DNA from: Piper betle
Lineage: Eukaryota > Streptophyta > Magnoliopsida > Piperales > Piperaceae
Assembly (NCBI GenBank): GCA_033002965.1
Contig: JAURVB010014142.1
Location: forward strand, 1 to 64,000
Direction of reading: 5' to 3'
DNA: 64,000 nucleotides
Part shown: in pieces, positions 1-12,532 of the stretch
Numbering within the stretch: the first letter of the stretch is position 1
How the letters are laid out: each line of letters opens with the position of its first letter
The notes under the pieces: model-generated
Database searches by the model: none
The model's input: the letters and a program-made list of their open reading frames with translations, nothing else
What the model was told of the DNA's origin: nothing
Made by a program: the position numbers and the translations under genes

Positions 1-1864
1 TACTCAACAGTACAAATAACAGTATAAATATGATCACATCCTTCTCTTCGAGTGTTGCATCCAGCTGACCACATAACTCCCAGTCACAATCATTTATGAG
101 AACTAAAACTCCTAGACGCCTGCAGATAAAATTACTCCCTTCAGCACCCACTTCAAGAGGATAAACTTTTTATTCACAAAGAGATTGGAAATGTAGAAGG
201 AAACAGAGTAGGAGGTTATAATAGAGGGTATACACTGTGTCTCCTTTTATGAACATCTCAGGCCTCTCCTTAATTAAGTTTGTACGAACCCAGGAAAGCA
301 AATTTTCATTTTCAACTGCAGCATATACCATAATAGATAAATTCTACTTAACAATGGCGTGCTCAAATAAGAATTTCAATTTTTTCCAAGAAAAGAAGCT
401 ATCATCTTTTCTCCATCTTTGAGCTTCACATCAACGTGATGAACCTTAACGGATTGGCAAAGAAGCTCGAGGCTCCACTGAAACAGAAACTCACATAATT
501 TAGGATTGACATGTATGTGAAAAAAACACAAACATAAAGCTATCAAGACAGGATAACCTAACATCTAAACAACGTCAGAAATGCATTGTAACAGTAACGA
601 TGCACATAACATCTTATATACCAAATGGTATGCAGATATAAGATTTTTCAATCCAAAATATGACCACAGAACAACTCGTTTCAATTTCCTCATTTATTTT
701 TAATCATATCGGGAGGGAGTGTGCACAGCTAGGATTTAATCAGTGGACTAAATTGTAGCCTAGTTAATCGACACGAAACTTAGTAAAAGCATCATTTTTA
801 CTGGTTGGGAAGAGCGTGAGAACTTATAATGATCTGAAGCTTGATACAAACAATACAAAACACAGGGCCTACAAAAAATTTGCACTTAGCCTCCTCGTAT
901 GAAGGTTCCTCTAACCGAAACTATAAGCATGGCAGATCCAGTTATTTATATTAATCATAGCCCACATCTTCATGATTGCCAGAAAATTAGCAAAGTGATT
1001 AACATATCAGTATGTCTGTTCAGAAAGCATACATAGCTAATTCAAATTAAGTAAGGTTCCCCTTTTAAATAAAGGGAGAGCTCCTTCATCATGTAAATCT
1101 TACTACATCCAAGTAAAGTAAGAACATCGCAGATGTTATATATCATTGCTATCATCTTCTAGCTCAAAATAAAATAAATAAATAAATAAATAATAAATAA
1201 TAAAAAAGCAACAACCTTTATCTTAAATACAAAATCATGCAAAGTTGTCAATCAAAAACAGGAAATCAATCATAGAATAAGCTGCATCTCTTGTGCCCTG
1301 GGTATTTATTGGTGGGAGTGGGGAGATGGGCAAGAAGGGATGGCTAAGGAGGGACATGGCCAAGAGGAAGGCAGAGGTGGCCAATATTTTTATTACTTTA
1401 TTATTTTTATTTTGTTAAATTAATGAAAAAGAAAAAAAACTATTAAGAAGTTTTTAACTATTTATTTTAACAACCAGAATTAGTTTTTTTTCACTTGATT
1501 AACAATAATTCCTTTGGCTAAGCCTGCAACGCGGACCAGTGAGTGCCTAGTTATAAAGAAAATTGTGTATTTTTTTCAAATTTTATTTCATTAAAATAAA
1601 AAATAAATAAATAAATTTTTTACGAGGAACTTAATTTGTTTCCATTAAGATGATAGCTAAAAAGTGATTATCTAAAAATGAGAAAATGAGTGCAACAGTG
1701 TATGCAAAAAATTTTAATGATAGCAACAAATTTTGCTAATTTAATTGCTACTCAAACATACATTATGTTTCCGTGTGGTGTCAATTTTTAAAGTGTTGAA
1801 TTTTATTTACGTTAAAAACTATGATGAGGTTGTTGGTTTGAGATTGATTGCCTTTGATGGTGTG
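1..1864. repeat. Segmental-duplication flank, copy I (MOCOS-like 3' flank to YSL)
   Basis: Position 1 aligns with about 19861 in copy II, so the window opens roughly 425 bp downstream of an upstream MOCOS-like copy that is not visible. The stretch is AT-rich, with an AAAT microsatellite near 1168-1205, and is repeated at about 19861-21770, 37360-39240 and 62120-63108. I find no convincing reading frame on either strand. It may be 3' UTR plus the degraded 5' part of the YSL gene. Confidence 0.8.
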
Positions 1865-1867
1865 CAG

Positions 1868-3602
1868 GGGGATTTGGATCTTATTTGCTGGGATTGAACA
1901 AGAGAACATATGACCAAGCAGGGGTTGATACAGAAGGTAACACACCTGGGAGCTACAAGGAGCCTGGTGTTGGTTGGATGGCTAGTTTCTTCTTTGTTAC
2001 TAGCTTTGTGGGACTCCTTGCTTTGGCTCCTCTTAGAAAGGTGATTAGCTTTAGCTTTTACCCTTCAACTCCATCTTCAATCCTGGATAATAAGTAATAG
2101 TATGATGATTTCTTCCTAGTTTTAACTTTTATCTCCTTGTCAAATCTACGCAATCAATTCCATTTGGATTTTACTGCAAAGCCACTCATTGTAAGCTATC
2201 TTTACTTGCACTATTTGATAATCAGCTCACTGTTGTGTTGCAGATCATGATCATTGACTACAAATCGGCATATCCCAGCGGCACAGCCACAGCTGTCCTC
2301 ATCAATAGCTTCCATACTCCACAAGGAGATGAATTGGCTAAGTGCGTAATCACTTATCTTCGGTAATAGTCTTAGAATGAGCAACAACTTGATAGTTACC
2401 AAAGAAGTATCTTTTGCAGGAAACAGGTTCTGGGTTTCACAAAATTCTTTTCGTTGAGTTTTTTGTGGGGATTGTTCCAATGGTTTTACTCCGGAGGAGA
2501 GCTGTGTGGCTTCAAACAGTTCCCTGCACTGGGGTTGAAAGCATGGAGACAATCGTACATTTTCTTGCATTTAATCAATTCCGGTCTTTCTTGAACCTCT
2601 CTTGGTGGTGTTATGTTGACAACACTCACTAGAAGAATACCTTGGTCTACAGATTTTACTTCGATTTCAGTATGACATACGTCGGAGCAGGGTTGAACTG
2701 TTCTCACTTGGCGAATCAGTCTCTACCACTGGGAGCAGTTCTGTCATGGGGAGAAATTGATCCTCTGATACATGGTCACTGGTACCCTGAAAGCTTACCT
2801 GAAAGCAGCATGAGAAGTTTGCAAGGATATAAGGTCTGCATAGGCAAGTTACTCTTTAGACATCGAACACCAAAAAACGCTTACCACTTGTCATCATCAT
2901 TATCACCGAGACAACCGCCTATTGCTTCACATCCACAGTGCAATGCACGCAGTTATTGATAGACAGAAGACGATGCACTTGGGTGTACTAGCAAAAGCAA
3001 ACTCGTATCACAAATCACTGGAGTCGGGGATATGATCCTATTCTGCAACTCTTGATCTTCACTAACCTTGTGTGATGTTTTTTTCATCGTCATAAAAGAT
3101 GATGACAAAACTCTTTTATCAAGACAGGTATTTATGTCCATTGCTCTCATTCTAGGAGACGGACTATACAACTTTAGCAAGATCCTCCTGATCACTATCA
3201 GAAGTGTCTTCCTCTGAAGGCTGCAACAACGTAAGAATTTAACCCCTCATTCAGATATAAATATAGTTGAATTTCCTCATCTTGACTTAAATCTACTAAA
3301 AAACAGAGAAGAAAGATCTGAGTCATGATGAAATGCATCGGAATGAAACGTTCATCATAGACAACATACCAATGTGGACTGCCTGCGTAATTGGCTACGC
3401 TCTCTTCTCCATAATCTGCATCATCGCCATTTCTCGGGTGTTCCCAGAAATGAGATGGTACTATGTGCTCACAGCCTATATATTTGCACCTGCTCTTGGC
3501 TTCTGCAATGCTTATGGAGCTGGTCTATGGGTTCTTCCATCACCGGTTCTTTCATTGTTGAAGATTAATCCTCCCATCTGTATGAAACTTATTTCAACTT
3601 AG
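1868..3602 (+). pseudogene. YSL (yellow stripe-like) metal-nicotianamine transporter, pseudogene copy I
   Basis: YSL proteins of the OPT superfamily carry Fe/Cu/Zn-nicotianamine complexes across membranes and usually have about 650-720 residues. Exons with GT-AG borders are visible at 1868-2040 (LLGLNKRTYDQAGVDTEGN), 2244-2341 ([12 protein letters not shown]), 2420-2554 (WFYSGGELCGF), 2653-2833 ([10 protein letters not shown]), 3128-3230 (ILGDGLYNF) and 3307-3602. The first acceptor (AG at 1866-1867) is intact here but lost in copies II and III. The N-terminal exons are missing. Exon 5 has a TGA at 3215-3217 where the other copies have CGA. The last exon jumps in frame from NAYGAGL to WVLPS, removing about 180 residues of transmembrane core. 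It cannot encode a normal transporter. Confidence 0.88.
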
Positions 3603-5345
3603 AGAAAAGACTGCCTCACTTAAACGATTCAAGCCACGGACTTGCTGAAGCATATATGGCATGTTTCACCTCTGAGAAGATATCAAATCTGTCGTGGGAA
3701 GCTGCGATCAGATCCATTTATAGAAGATGTACATAGTATGAAACAGATTAATTATAACTAAGCAAATGTTGACGATAACCTATACTCAGAAAGGTGGCTT
3801 GTTAGATAGCAAGACTTCTCATTTTAGCTCAGGAAGCTGCAGTTTACAACTACAAAAGTAAAAACATTACAAGTATCGCTGATAAGCTTCTACAGAGATG
3901 ACTTCTGGCCAGTGTCTCTTACACTTGCGGCCTTGCCATATATTATTCTTTTTGCCTTCAGCATTCAAAAGTATTTTCCCCATTTCCAGTAAGCATGTTA
4001 AAAAAAACGCTTTGCTTTTATTCTCCATGTAATTATTGTGCTTCATTATGAGCGTCATCTTCTAAAACCGCTGGAAAAGTTGAACGGTAAATATGTACTT
4101 GACTCAATACACAGACCAATAAAGAGCGTAAAAACGAATGCAAATTTCAAATCGCAAGTGTACTCCAATAAGTAAAATGAAATGTTGACTTCTTTCACAA
4201 GAATATATCTTTGGAAAAATTTGACACCATCAAATAACAATCACGATTGGCTGATGATAAATTCAGTGGTGACTGCTATAAATATCAACAGAGATACACA
4301 ATAACTGGAACTAGCAGAGAGCTCTGGGGATCGGTAACAGCCTTTCAGGAAAACCACAAGCATTCGCATTTCGTAAATGTCTCCAAGAAAACCCCTTTTA
4401 TCTTTTGCCAAGTAAAATTTGCAAGTAAAAAGTTCCACCAATTTATCATCATATAATACAGGTTTTAATTTTATAGTGATCTTCTTACACTATCTAGAAC
4501 AAATCACCCACACTACGATAGAGAAGCTCTGAACAAGTTTATCCTTTAACACAACATAAAAAGATCAATAACATTGAAATTTAAGTAGCACGTTACAATG
4601 CAAATCAAAAGAGAACCTCAAAGATATTATTCAATCCTGCATTGAGTCGAGCCTCTCACAAAAAGAATGACACAAATTTGCTGGTCCAACTACTTTGATA
4701 TGACTGAGACACTTGCACACATTTTTTGAAGAGAATATATGCCGAACTTTCTGGGGGAAAAAGAAAGCATCCCGACAAGGAGAAAGAAAGCATCCCAACA
4801 ATTCTACAGGTGGCCTACATTGAGCGTCCTACAAAAACACAGGTCCTCAAGTTCAAATACTTGGTCATCTAAATTGTAATTATGCTAATGATGTTTTTTA
4901 GGGAGGCTATTGATGATCCTGATGATTTGAATTAGTTATTTCTACTACATTTAATATTGATAGTTTTCCACAACAGCCAAAAAAAATACTAAGATTATCA
5001 ATTTCAACACTAGAAAACATTAGTTAATCTACACCTCTAGTCATAAGATAGGAATAAAAACCTAGTAAAAGACAACTCAGTTACTTCAGTTTTTTATCTA
5101 GTTTCAACTGCTCAAAAAGAACAAAGGAATCAATCAGCCTCATTAAAACAAGCCAGATAAATCAGCTCTGCTAGCAGTTTAAGGCATAATTTGTTAACGG
5201 TGTCAAATAAAGCTCATACTCAGCTTCTCCCCTTTGAATGTTTTCTTCGAGCTTTGGCTTGCCGGCCTGCAAAGGTGCCTCCTTTAAAAATGTTTATTGG
5301 TCACCGTGAAAAAGTAAATCCCAACACGCCGTCGGGTCGGATCCG
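3603..5345. repeat. Segmental-duplication flank downstream of YSL, copy I
   Basis: AT-rich sequence homologous to 24173-26290 and 41612-43335. Compared with those copies it lacks a block around the position equivalent to 24640-25020. Homology with copy II ends near 5219. From about 5235 it instead matches 63110 onward (a stretch beginning TTTTCTTCGAGC). No supported gene. Confidence 0.75.
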
Positions 5346-5354
5346 CTCTCTATG

Positions 5355-5359
5355 CCTAG
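5355..5359. repeat. Target-site duplication of solo LTR, left (CCTAG)
   Basis: CCTAG lies directly before the TGTCACAGGG terminus. The same 5 bp follow the other terminus at 6872-6876. Confidence 0.85.
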
Positions 5360-6871
5360 TGTCACAGGGGTCAATTTAGGGTTTAAATTTTTCACCCAAA
5401 CTGCCACTGTGCGGCGTGTTTCCCTCCCTGGAAACACCAGCCAACACCACCTCCGCACCCCAACATGCTGTGGTGCACAGCGGCCTCGGACCGCACGCTT
5501 GCAAGTATCGCACTCACCCAGTCCCGGTACCGCGCCCAGCTACCAACGCCTACATACCGTAACCAGGTTACCAGCCCCTGTACCGAACACACACACCGAT
5601 CACCAAGTCGCAAGTGATTACACGCCCCACGTACCGAGTACCCTGCTCGGTGCCCCTAGACCACGGAATCGCTGGTCTAGACCACGGTGCACAAACATGA
5701 CGGATACATCACACCAATTATAGTATAAATCCCAACCTCTATTCTTACAACATGAATACAGGATATACACAAATAATCCCTCTAGACTACCCGCCGGTCG
5801 TGGACATGCAAACCCCACGACCGTGCCTCTCGACCCTCACTCGACAAGACTTCACCCAACCCTCGGTTCACCGCGCAGGGTTGCCGAACAACAGGTGTGT
5901 GAGCCTTGACCCTAAAGGCGGACGACAACTACCCCGGTAATCCCCCTTGGTGTTCCAGACCCTCCTCGGCCTGACTGCAGTAACCCCAAGGCGTCCCCTT
6001 GCCCGACCAAGTTTCACTCCCCCACTGAGATCACTCACACACTCAACTCTCTTTTGTTGTTCTCATTTCTACACATGGATGGCATCTCCTTATATAGACC
6101 TTCCGGACTAGTGGGCACCACGTCCCCAGCTTGCATCCTCACCGTCCAATCCACGATCAACGGTCCTCATGCTCCAAGCCTTGTCATCACTTACCCTTGG
6201 GATTCCAGCAAAACTACCGGAAAGCCTACCCATGGGTGTGGCGCAAAAGACTGATCGCATTCTTGGTTCGACCCAACACCGAACCCCTCCTAGGTGTGGT
6301 GTGGACACCTTATCGAACCAGCGACCCCAATACTGAACCCTGGTCTGCCCGTTCCACAGCACCCATGCGCGTGCACGATAACCCCTGCGCTCCTTGGCTA
6401 GGTCACCCGCACACCTGCGCACCCGTGACTACCGCCCATTTGCACGATAGCGCACGGCCCTGGTGCCTGGCTCGCCTGGTCATGATGCCTAGTCGCTCGC
6501 ATCCCACACATCCGGAACCCGCACTTCTACCCGCCACGTTGCTCGGTAGAATGTCCCGGCTGCGTCTGACTTGCACGCGCCTGGAACCTGCACCACACTC
6601 GGTACCAGGTAGCGGCCTGCTCGGTACTCCTTACCGACCAATTGTCCGCCACAGCCTGCTATCGGTACTGCACAGTAGCTCGCCCGCACAGCAACTCACC
6701 CGATAGACCACATGCGCCAGTCAGACCTTGGACTTGCCCACATCACAGATAAATGCTCAGTAGGTTGTTCAACACTCGGATAGCACCGGCCACCCGACTT
6801 GGACGCGGGAATGCTAGGGACAACCGCCAAACCCTAGCTCTCGACCGTCCCACGAGTTAAACCCTGTAACA
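5360..6871 (+). mobile_element. Solo LTR of an LTR retrotransposon (probably Ty3/gypsy), 1512 bp
   Basis: The element begins TGTCACAGGGG and ends ACCCTGTAACA, so it has TG...CA ends with a short imperfect inverted repeat. A perfect 5-bp duplication CCTAG flanks it. It is far more GC-rich than its surroundings and contains no gag or pol coding, no primer-binding site and no second LTR. A TATATA stretch at 6091-6096 could be its promoter. The paralogous site near 63220-63240 lacks it, which gives a natural empty site. The gypsy assignment rests only on the terminal sequence style and the length. Open frames inside it look like chance frames in GC-rich LTR sequence. Confidence 0.85.
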
Positions 6872-6876
6872 CCTAG
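6872..6876. repeat. Target-site duplication of solo LTR, right (CCTAG)
   Basis: Perfect copy of the 5 bp at 5355-5359, directly after the terminal CA of the LTR. Confidence 0.85.
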
Positions 6877-7347
6877 CAACCCATCGTGTGATTTGAATTT
6901 TATCTCCTCCCCAAATTTGTGTCGTTTGAATTTGAGGTCCTCTTGCAAATCAAAATTCAAACAATATATCTACTTGTTGCAGTTTTAAAATTAACTATAG
7001 AATTGCCTGGGGCAATCTGCAGGTCATAATAATTAAATAAGAATTATAGCATATTAATATTGAATATTGATTAGAGAATAAACACTTAATCATGATTTAA
7101 TAATTAATTTGGAAGAATTCTCATAATTATTAAAATTTTTATAGAACATTTTATTAACTTTATAAATGTTGAAGGCATTATGTTATTGATATAAAATATC
7201 AGACACTCAGTTGGTCGTTCGTTTATTTGGGGGAAAATGTCCATTTTTTGTTTGTTTTAATTCGGTCGAGTTTGGTTTGTCAAATTCAGTCGGACATGCT
7301 TCGGACTTCAGTTAAACTCAGTAATCCGGATGTCTGTGGCCACCCGT
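6877..7347. repeat. AT-rich duplicated spacer upstream of the NLR fragment
   Basis: Closely matches 63236-63828. The copy near the window end carries about 120 extra bases around 63390-63515. No gene seen. The right part has a TTCGGTCGAGTTTGG-type motif of unknown origin. It ends exactly where NLR homology begins in both copies. Confidence 0.7.
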
Positions 7348-8856
7348 AGGTGTCTCATTCAAGAAGATGACAGGATGTACAACCTTTTACATAGTCTAGC
7401 ATGCTTTGTCTTGGGTAAATTTTTTAGTCGTTTAGGCGAAGGTAGCAAATCGTAAATGCATATGGGAAGTTTCCGACATCTATCCTTGATCAATAAAGAA
7501 GTGAAAGTTGAAATGTTTGATGAAGCCACATGCATTCGCAGACTTTTGGTGATTGGAAATCATTTGTTTGGCGAGATTAATCTTAAATGGACACTCTTGC
7601 TTGTTTTAGATCTAAGTTTCAGTTACTTATCTGAGCTACCATGTTTTGAAGGAAACTTAAACCACTTATGCTACCTCAATCTCTCAGGATGTCAGAAACT
7701 TCAAAATCTCCCAAATTCAATATCAGAGCTTCAAAGTTTACAACACTTGACCTCAGAGAATGCATAAATATAGGTGGTGCCCGACCACTCATACGGGAAA
7801 CTTAAAGCACCTATGCTACCTCAATCTCTCTTGGTGTTGTAATCTTCAAAATCTCCCCGATTTGACATGCGAGCTTCGTAATTTACACACACTTGACCTT
7901 TGTGAATGCCATGGTATAAGGGGTGCCCTACTGACTGATATGGGAAACCTCCAGAATTTATGGTATCTGTGTTTCGGCCAGATGAAATATCTGTCAACTT
8001 CAATTGTCAAACTATCCAATCTGTTGACGTTGAATCTTCATGGTACTTCCATATGTTATTTGCAAACTTCAAAAACTACAGTTTGTAATACCCTTTCAGG
8101 TTGCCGATCTCTTTCACATTTGCCAAACAAGATAGGAGACCTTCAGTATATAAGGGATTTGTGGCTTGGCTAGAGTTCAATATCTTGTCGACCAGAATCA
8201 ATATGCAATGTCCGCAATTTATGAGTGTTAGATATTCATGGTTGAGCTCAATTCCTTACCATCCAACATAGGAAACCTAACATGCATTGAGAAATAGGGA
8301 AGATTGGTTGTCGAAAGAGAAGGACATGGAAACGAAGTGCTCAAGGGCATGAACAAGCTTCAAGGCGAACATATAATCTTACATCTGGAAAATGTTCAGT
8401 GTTGAACATGCGCTGATGGCTAACTTGGAAAAAAAGTACTTGATGAAATACATTTGGAGTGGAGTAGTGCCTACTTAATGAAGGTCATGATAGAATTAAT
8501 GTCTTAGAAGATGATGATATTTTAGATATTGTTGATCGAGAAATGGAGGCAAAGGTGGTTGATGCAATTAAGCCTCATCCCACATCGCTCACGGCTTTAT
8601 CTTTCCTCAACTATCGTGGTGGAAAGATTCCGAAATGGATATCCACTTTGAATTTCCCAAGTCTCAAGAGGTTTGTTATGGAAGTACTCGAGGAGATAAA
8701 CAGAATGACAGATGTTGAGCTTCCTTCATTGGAGTCGCTACATATTGAAAGCTGCATCAAGTTAAAAGATGTTTCTGTGGAGTAAACCTTTGTGTGTTAG
8801 CATGTCAATGAGTCCATCTCTTGGGAATTCCATCTCTTCACTCGCGTCACCGATGA
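7348..8856 (+). pseudogene. CNL resistance-gene fragment (MHD to LRR), copy A
   Basis: Homology to the CNL at 13045-17385 starts within the residues just before the MHD motif and runs through the LRR. The MHD motif reads MYN, and a TAA follows soon after (7453-7455, SKS then stop). Recognisable LRR text includes LKWTLLLVLDLSFSYLSELP near 7590 and LRNLHTLDLCECHG near 7870. Several frame changes, stops and a deletion after 8785 break it. There is no CC or NB-ARC domain. It shares its left breakpoint with the fragment at 63829, so the truncation is older than the duplication. Confidence 0.85.
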
Positions 8857-11330
8857 TTATGAGCTTATGTTGAGTTTCAATTATGCCATGACAAGTGGCT
8901 GCCCCATCCACACCTTTAATCTCATGTATGCGGATACACGCATCCACAACTTATAGTTAATAATAATTGTTATTAATTTACCCTTCAGTTATGACAAGTT
9001 CATAATGAGATATTTTTCGTCATTGCGCCTTAACACCTTTTTATAGATGAGGACAGGTATTTCATTTTTTAAATAATTTTAATGGTGCGGGCCCTGTCAG
9101 ATTAATTAATTCATTGACTTTGGTTGCGTGCCAGATTGAGTTAATTTACTGACTTTGATTATTGAATTATTACGAACCAAATCAATGCAAGGAAAAATTT
9201 TAATCATGCTAATAAATAATTGCACCAACAAGTAAAATAAGTAATAGTCAATTTATTTTCATTCTTTTATAATTAGCATATCAATAACAGATTAATTTAA
9301 TCATTAATTTCTTCATTCCACGACTACAAACATAATACGGTTAAGTAAATCACTCATACGATTCCATAAGGCATGCATATCGGTATTACATGCCTTATTG
9401 CACACACCAACTTCAACATGATAAGCATTTTACATGTAATAGGTCAGGCAATGACCAGTAACCCCTAAATGTGCAAATGTTAAGTGATATTTTACTTGAG
9501 CAGGAAAATCACACATCAAAGTTTGGAAATTATGTACATGAGTCAATAACTAGTTATGTTTTAACTCCTTAGCACATCATCAACATCCAATTCAATAATT
9601 TACACGATGTGGTTCCTGAACTCAAATTACGTTAGCCACATATAAGGCACATTAATTCAATACTCATCAAAATAATTCTTTATAGCGAGTTACTTAAAAA
9701 GTAATTAGTGAAACTGTAATCTTCATATTATTTACTACTGCCGGTTATTAACCAGGTAACATCTAATCACTGTAACAACACAAATCATATACTTAGCTCC
9801 AAATCAATTGTAACTAGCACCAAATCAATAGTAACAAGGCCACAAAAAATTGACCAAGTATTTAGGATAGCTAACTTCAGTTTACAATTTCCTTTTTAAC
9901 TCATCATGGAAACCATCATATTAACATAGCTATTTAATTTGTCACTTGAATAATGATTATTATTATCATAAAGCATTACCTTACAATAAATTACTAATTG
10001 TTAACGTAATTAATCCAACCCATGTCAACCGAATACAAAAATAAGATCAAACTCCTAAAAATGTTATCATTCTAAGGTCTGCTCTATCCAACGATGGGTT
10101 TACATCATAACTATCTTGAATCCAGTATTTTCCCAACCAAAAAAACACAGACTTTCCCAAACTAGATCAATTCAAATATCAAGGTCTGTGTAAGGTATAA
10201 ATAATTTTTTTCTCAAACACGTGCAGGCATAGGGACGAAAGAGAGCCAAGCCCAACAAAACATCAACAAAAACAAAGCGCTGCAAGCATGCACGACGTGA
10301 CCTGAACGCCGACTGAAACACATGCCCAGCGTTGAGAAAGCACGGAAATAAAAGTCAAACCAAGAATAACAACTACCAATGATTCTACAAAACATAATTA
10401 ATCTAAACAAAAACAAATTTCATGGAAGCATGGGAAAGAAAAATAAAAAGAAAGAAAGAAAGAACAACGTCAAGAACGCTATACCAGAGACAAAAAAAAA
10501 GAGTGGCACATAGAAATAAAAGGAACATGTTGAGTGGAAAGGGGAAGAAATGACGGACTACCCCAGATTTTCCTCAACTCTACAGGAGACCCGGTTCAAA
10601 GAGTCACGTAAAACTCACCAATATCCACTCTAACCGAAAAGGTCATTCAGCCCTAATGCACAGAAATGTGTTTTTAGTGTTTAGTCACCTCTCGAACTTC
10701 ATAATGTAATGATCATTTAATGAAATGACTAATTCATGTAGGTTGTCGATTACTAGTTTGTCATAAGTTCAATGACATGAACATCGTTGACATTGTCATA
10801 GGTTCAATGACATGAGCATCGTTGACATATGCATTTTATGACATGATACCTTATATATTTTTTTGATTAACACTTGTGTAGGTACAAAGCAAGGAAGATG
10901 TATGGACTATGAGGGATGAGTTAGAAGACTTAAAGATATACATACCAAGCCAAAGGGAATTCTTCATTAGGATTGACACCAACTACAACTATTGGAGTCT
11001 ACTTATCATTGAGGAAATGCGTCTTATGAAGACTCCAAGTGAAGAAAAGGACCAAGCAACCAAATTAAATATTGTTATTGAAGATTAGTTTGAAGTGTTG
11101 AAGTGAAGAACAATTTGGTATGAGTTCGGCCAGGAGTTCAGCGACCGAAGTATGGAGGAGCTGGCAAGGAAGAAGGGTGATAAGACCTTTGGCTAGTAAT
11201 CGGTCATGCATTCGGCTATCAAAGAGAAAGGCATGGTGAAAGGCCAAGCTGCTAATTAAGCATAATTAATCGAAAAGGGAAAATTATTTGATAATTTAGC
11301 TTTAAAAATAATTGATATTTGAGTTTCTTA
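8857..11330. other. AT-rich intergenic stretch, no gene recognised
   Basis: Long AT-rich DNA without a convincing coding region. A short open stretch near 10880-11085 (containing WTMRDELEDLKIY) could be a worn transposon coding fragment, but I cannot name it. A 35-bp direct repeat lies at 10758-10827. A related pair of about 30-bp direct repeats lies at about 11264 and 11383. Confidence 0.5.
10758..10827. repeat. Two tandem 35-bp direct repeats
   Basis: Units 10758-10792 and 10793-10827 both read TTGTCATA(A/G)GTTCAATGACATGA(A/G)CATCGTTGACA in outline and differ at two positions. They are adjacent with no spacer. Confidence 0.8.
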
Positions 11331-11332
11331 CT

Positions 11333-12293
11333 AGAAAAGGGAAGAAATATTTTGATATTACCTAGTGGTTGGAGAATTAAGTATAATTAAACGAAAAGAG
11401 AAAGTTATTTGATAATGACAAGATTGCCCTCTAATTAAAAAAATTAACAGTGGTTACTCACTGCCACAACGGATGCTCTGCCATGTGACGGCCAATGTCT
11501 GGCCCTTGGCCAACGGTGGTCGCTTCTGTTGCCACTGGCTATGGGCAATTAGAACGGGTCCCCTTAGGCTATGGGGCGACTGCCTTAATTGTTTTTACTT
11601 TCTTAAAATTTTGATGATTTTATTTTATTTTTTAAAATGAGGGTATTTCAACAAATGAAATTTTTTTCCTTTTTTTGGTAATTAGTTTGATTTGCCCAAT
11701 CTTGGTAATATTTAAAATTTTCCTCCTTTTTTTGATAAAAAGTTATATATTTCATGATAATTTTTCGAGTAATTTTTAATTGAGCTTTTTAGTTGAAAAA
11801 GGGAGCAATTTTTTTATATTACCTATTAGTGAGAAAATCAAAGCAATCATGAGAAAAGAGGAAATTTAATTAAATACCAAAACTACCCTAAATTATTCAA
11901 AAAGTCTTTTTAAGGGCGATCAGTGTCACCTTGAAATGGGCTACGATCTGGACCATGGGCTGCCTGATTTGGCCTAAGCCTACCTCCGACCCAATCTGGC
12001 TAATCATAAGCCCGTTGTTAGCGGACGATAATTTTTTTTCTTAGAGACAAGACTGCGAACAATGAGCAATTGGTGATCTAAGTTGGTGATCTAGTTGCCC
12101 CATTGTGGTGTAGCCAGATTGCCACCCAGGGACGAAGTCAATGACTCTTTAAAAAAATATTTTACTTTTTTATTAATTGTTCTTTGCTTTAAGAATAGTT
12201 TTAGTATTTTAATTAAATATTCTTTTTCTGACAATTAACTTTGATTCTCCCAACCACTTGGTAATATGAAAAACCTACTTCCCTTTTCTTATA
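11333..12293. mobile_element. Two adjacent TIR (MITE-like) elements
   Basis: About 11333-11740 and 11793-12293 each start with a GAAAA-GGGA-type terminus followed by ATATTACC and an AGTGGTTGG-like block, and end with the reverse complement (for example CCAACCACTTGGTAATAT at 12250-12267, CCCTTTTCTT at 12281-12290). The interiors differ and have no coding capacity. I could not define target-site duplications, so the ends are approximate and the superfamily is open. Long variable termini of this kind fit a Mutator-like MITE. Confidence 0.5.
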
Positions 12294-12532
12294 AAAACCT
12301 TTTCCAATTATCAAGCTTAATAATGGAGGCATGATCATGGCCGACAATGTGGCCCGGAGTCAAGTCGCCATTTTCTTTCCAAGCAGTTTCGCTAATAAGT
12401 GATGGGTCCTCCCCAACCACCGTGCAGACCACTTTTTGTGGAGCTAATGGAAACCATTTGACGACCATTGGGAAGCCATAACCTGTGTATTCCTCCACTG
12501 CTGTCCTTTGGGCCTATATCGCCAATCACAAG

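Noticed and set aside
1168..1205. AAAT microsatellite as a CRISPR-like or regulatory array
   Set aside because: Simple-sequence repeat with no spacers, present in each duplicated flank.
6131..6706. Open frame of 191 codons on the plus strand
   Set aside because: It lies inside the GC-rich solo LTR, has no family signature and is bounded by the LTR ends. A chance frame.
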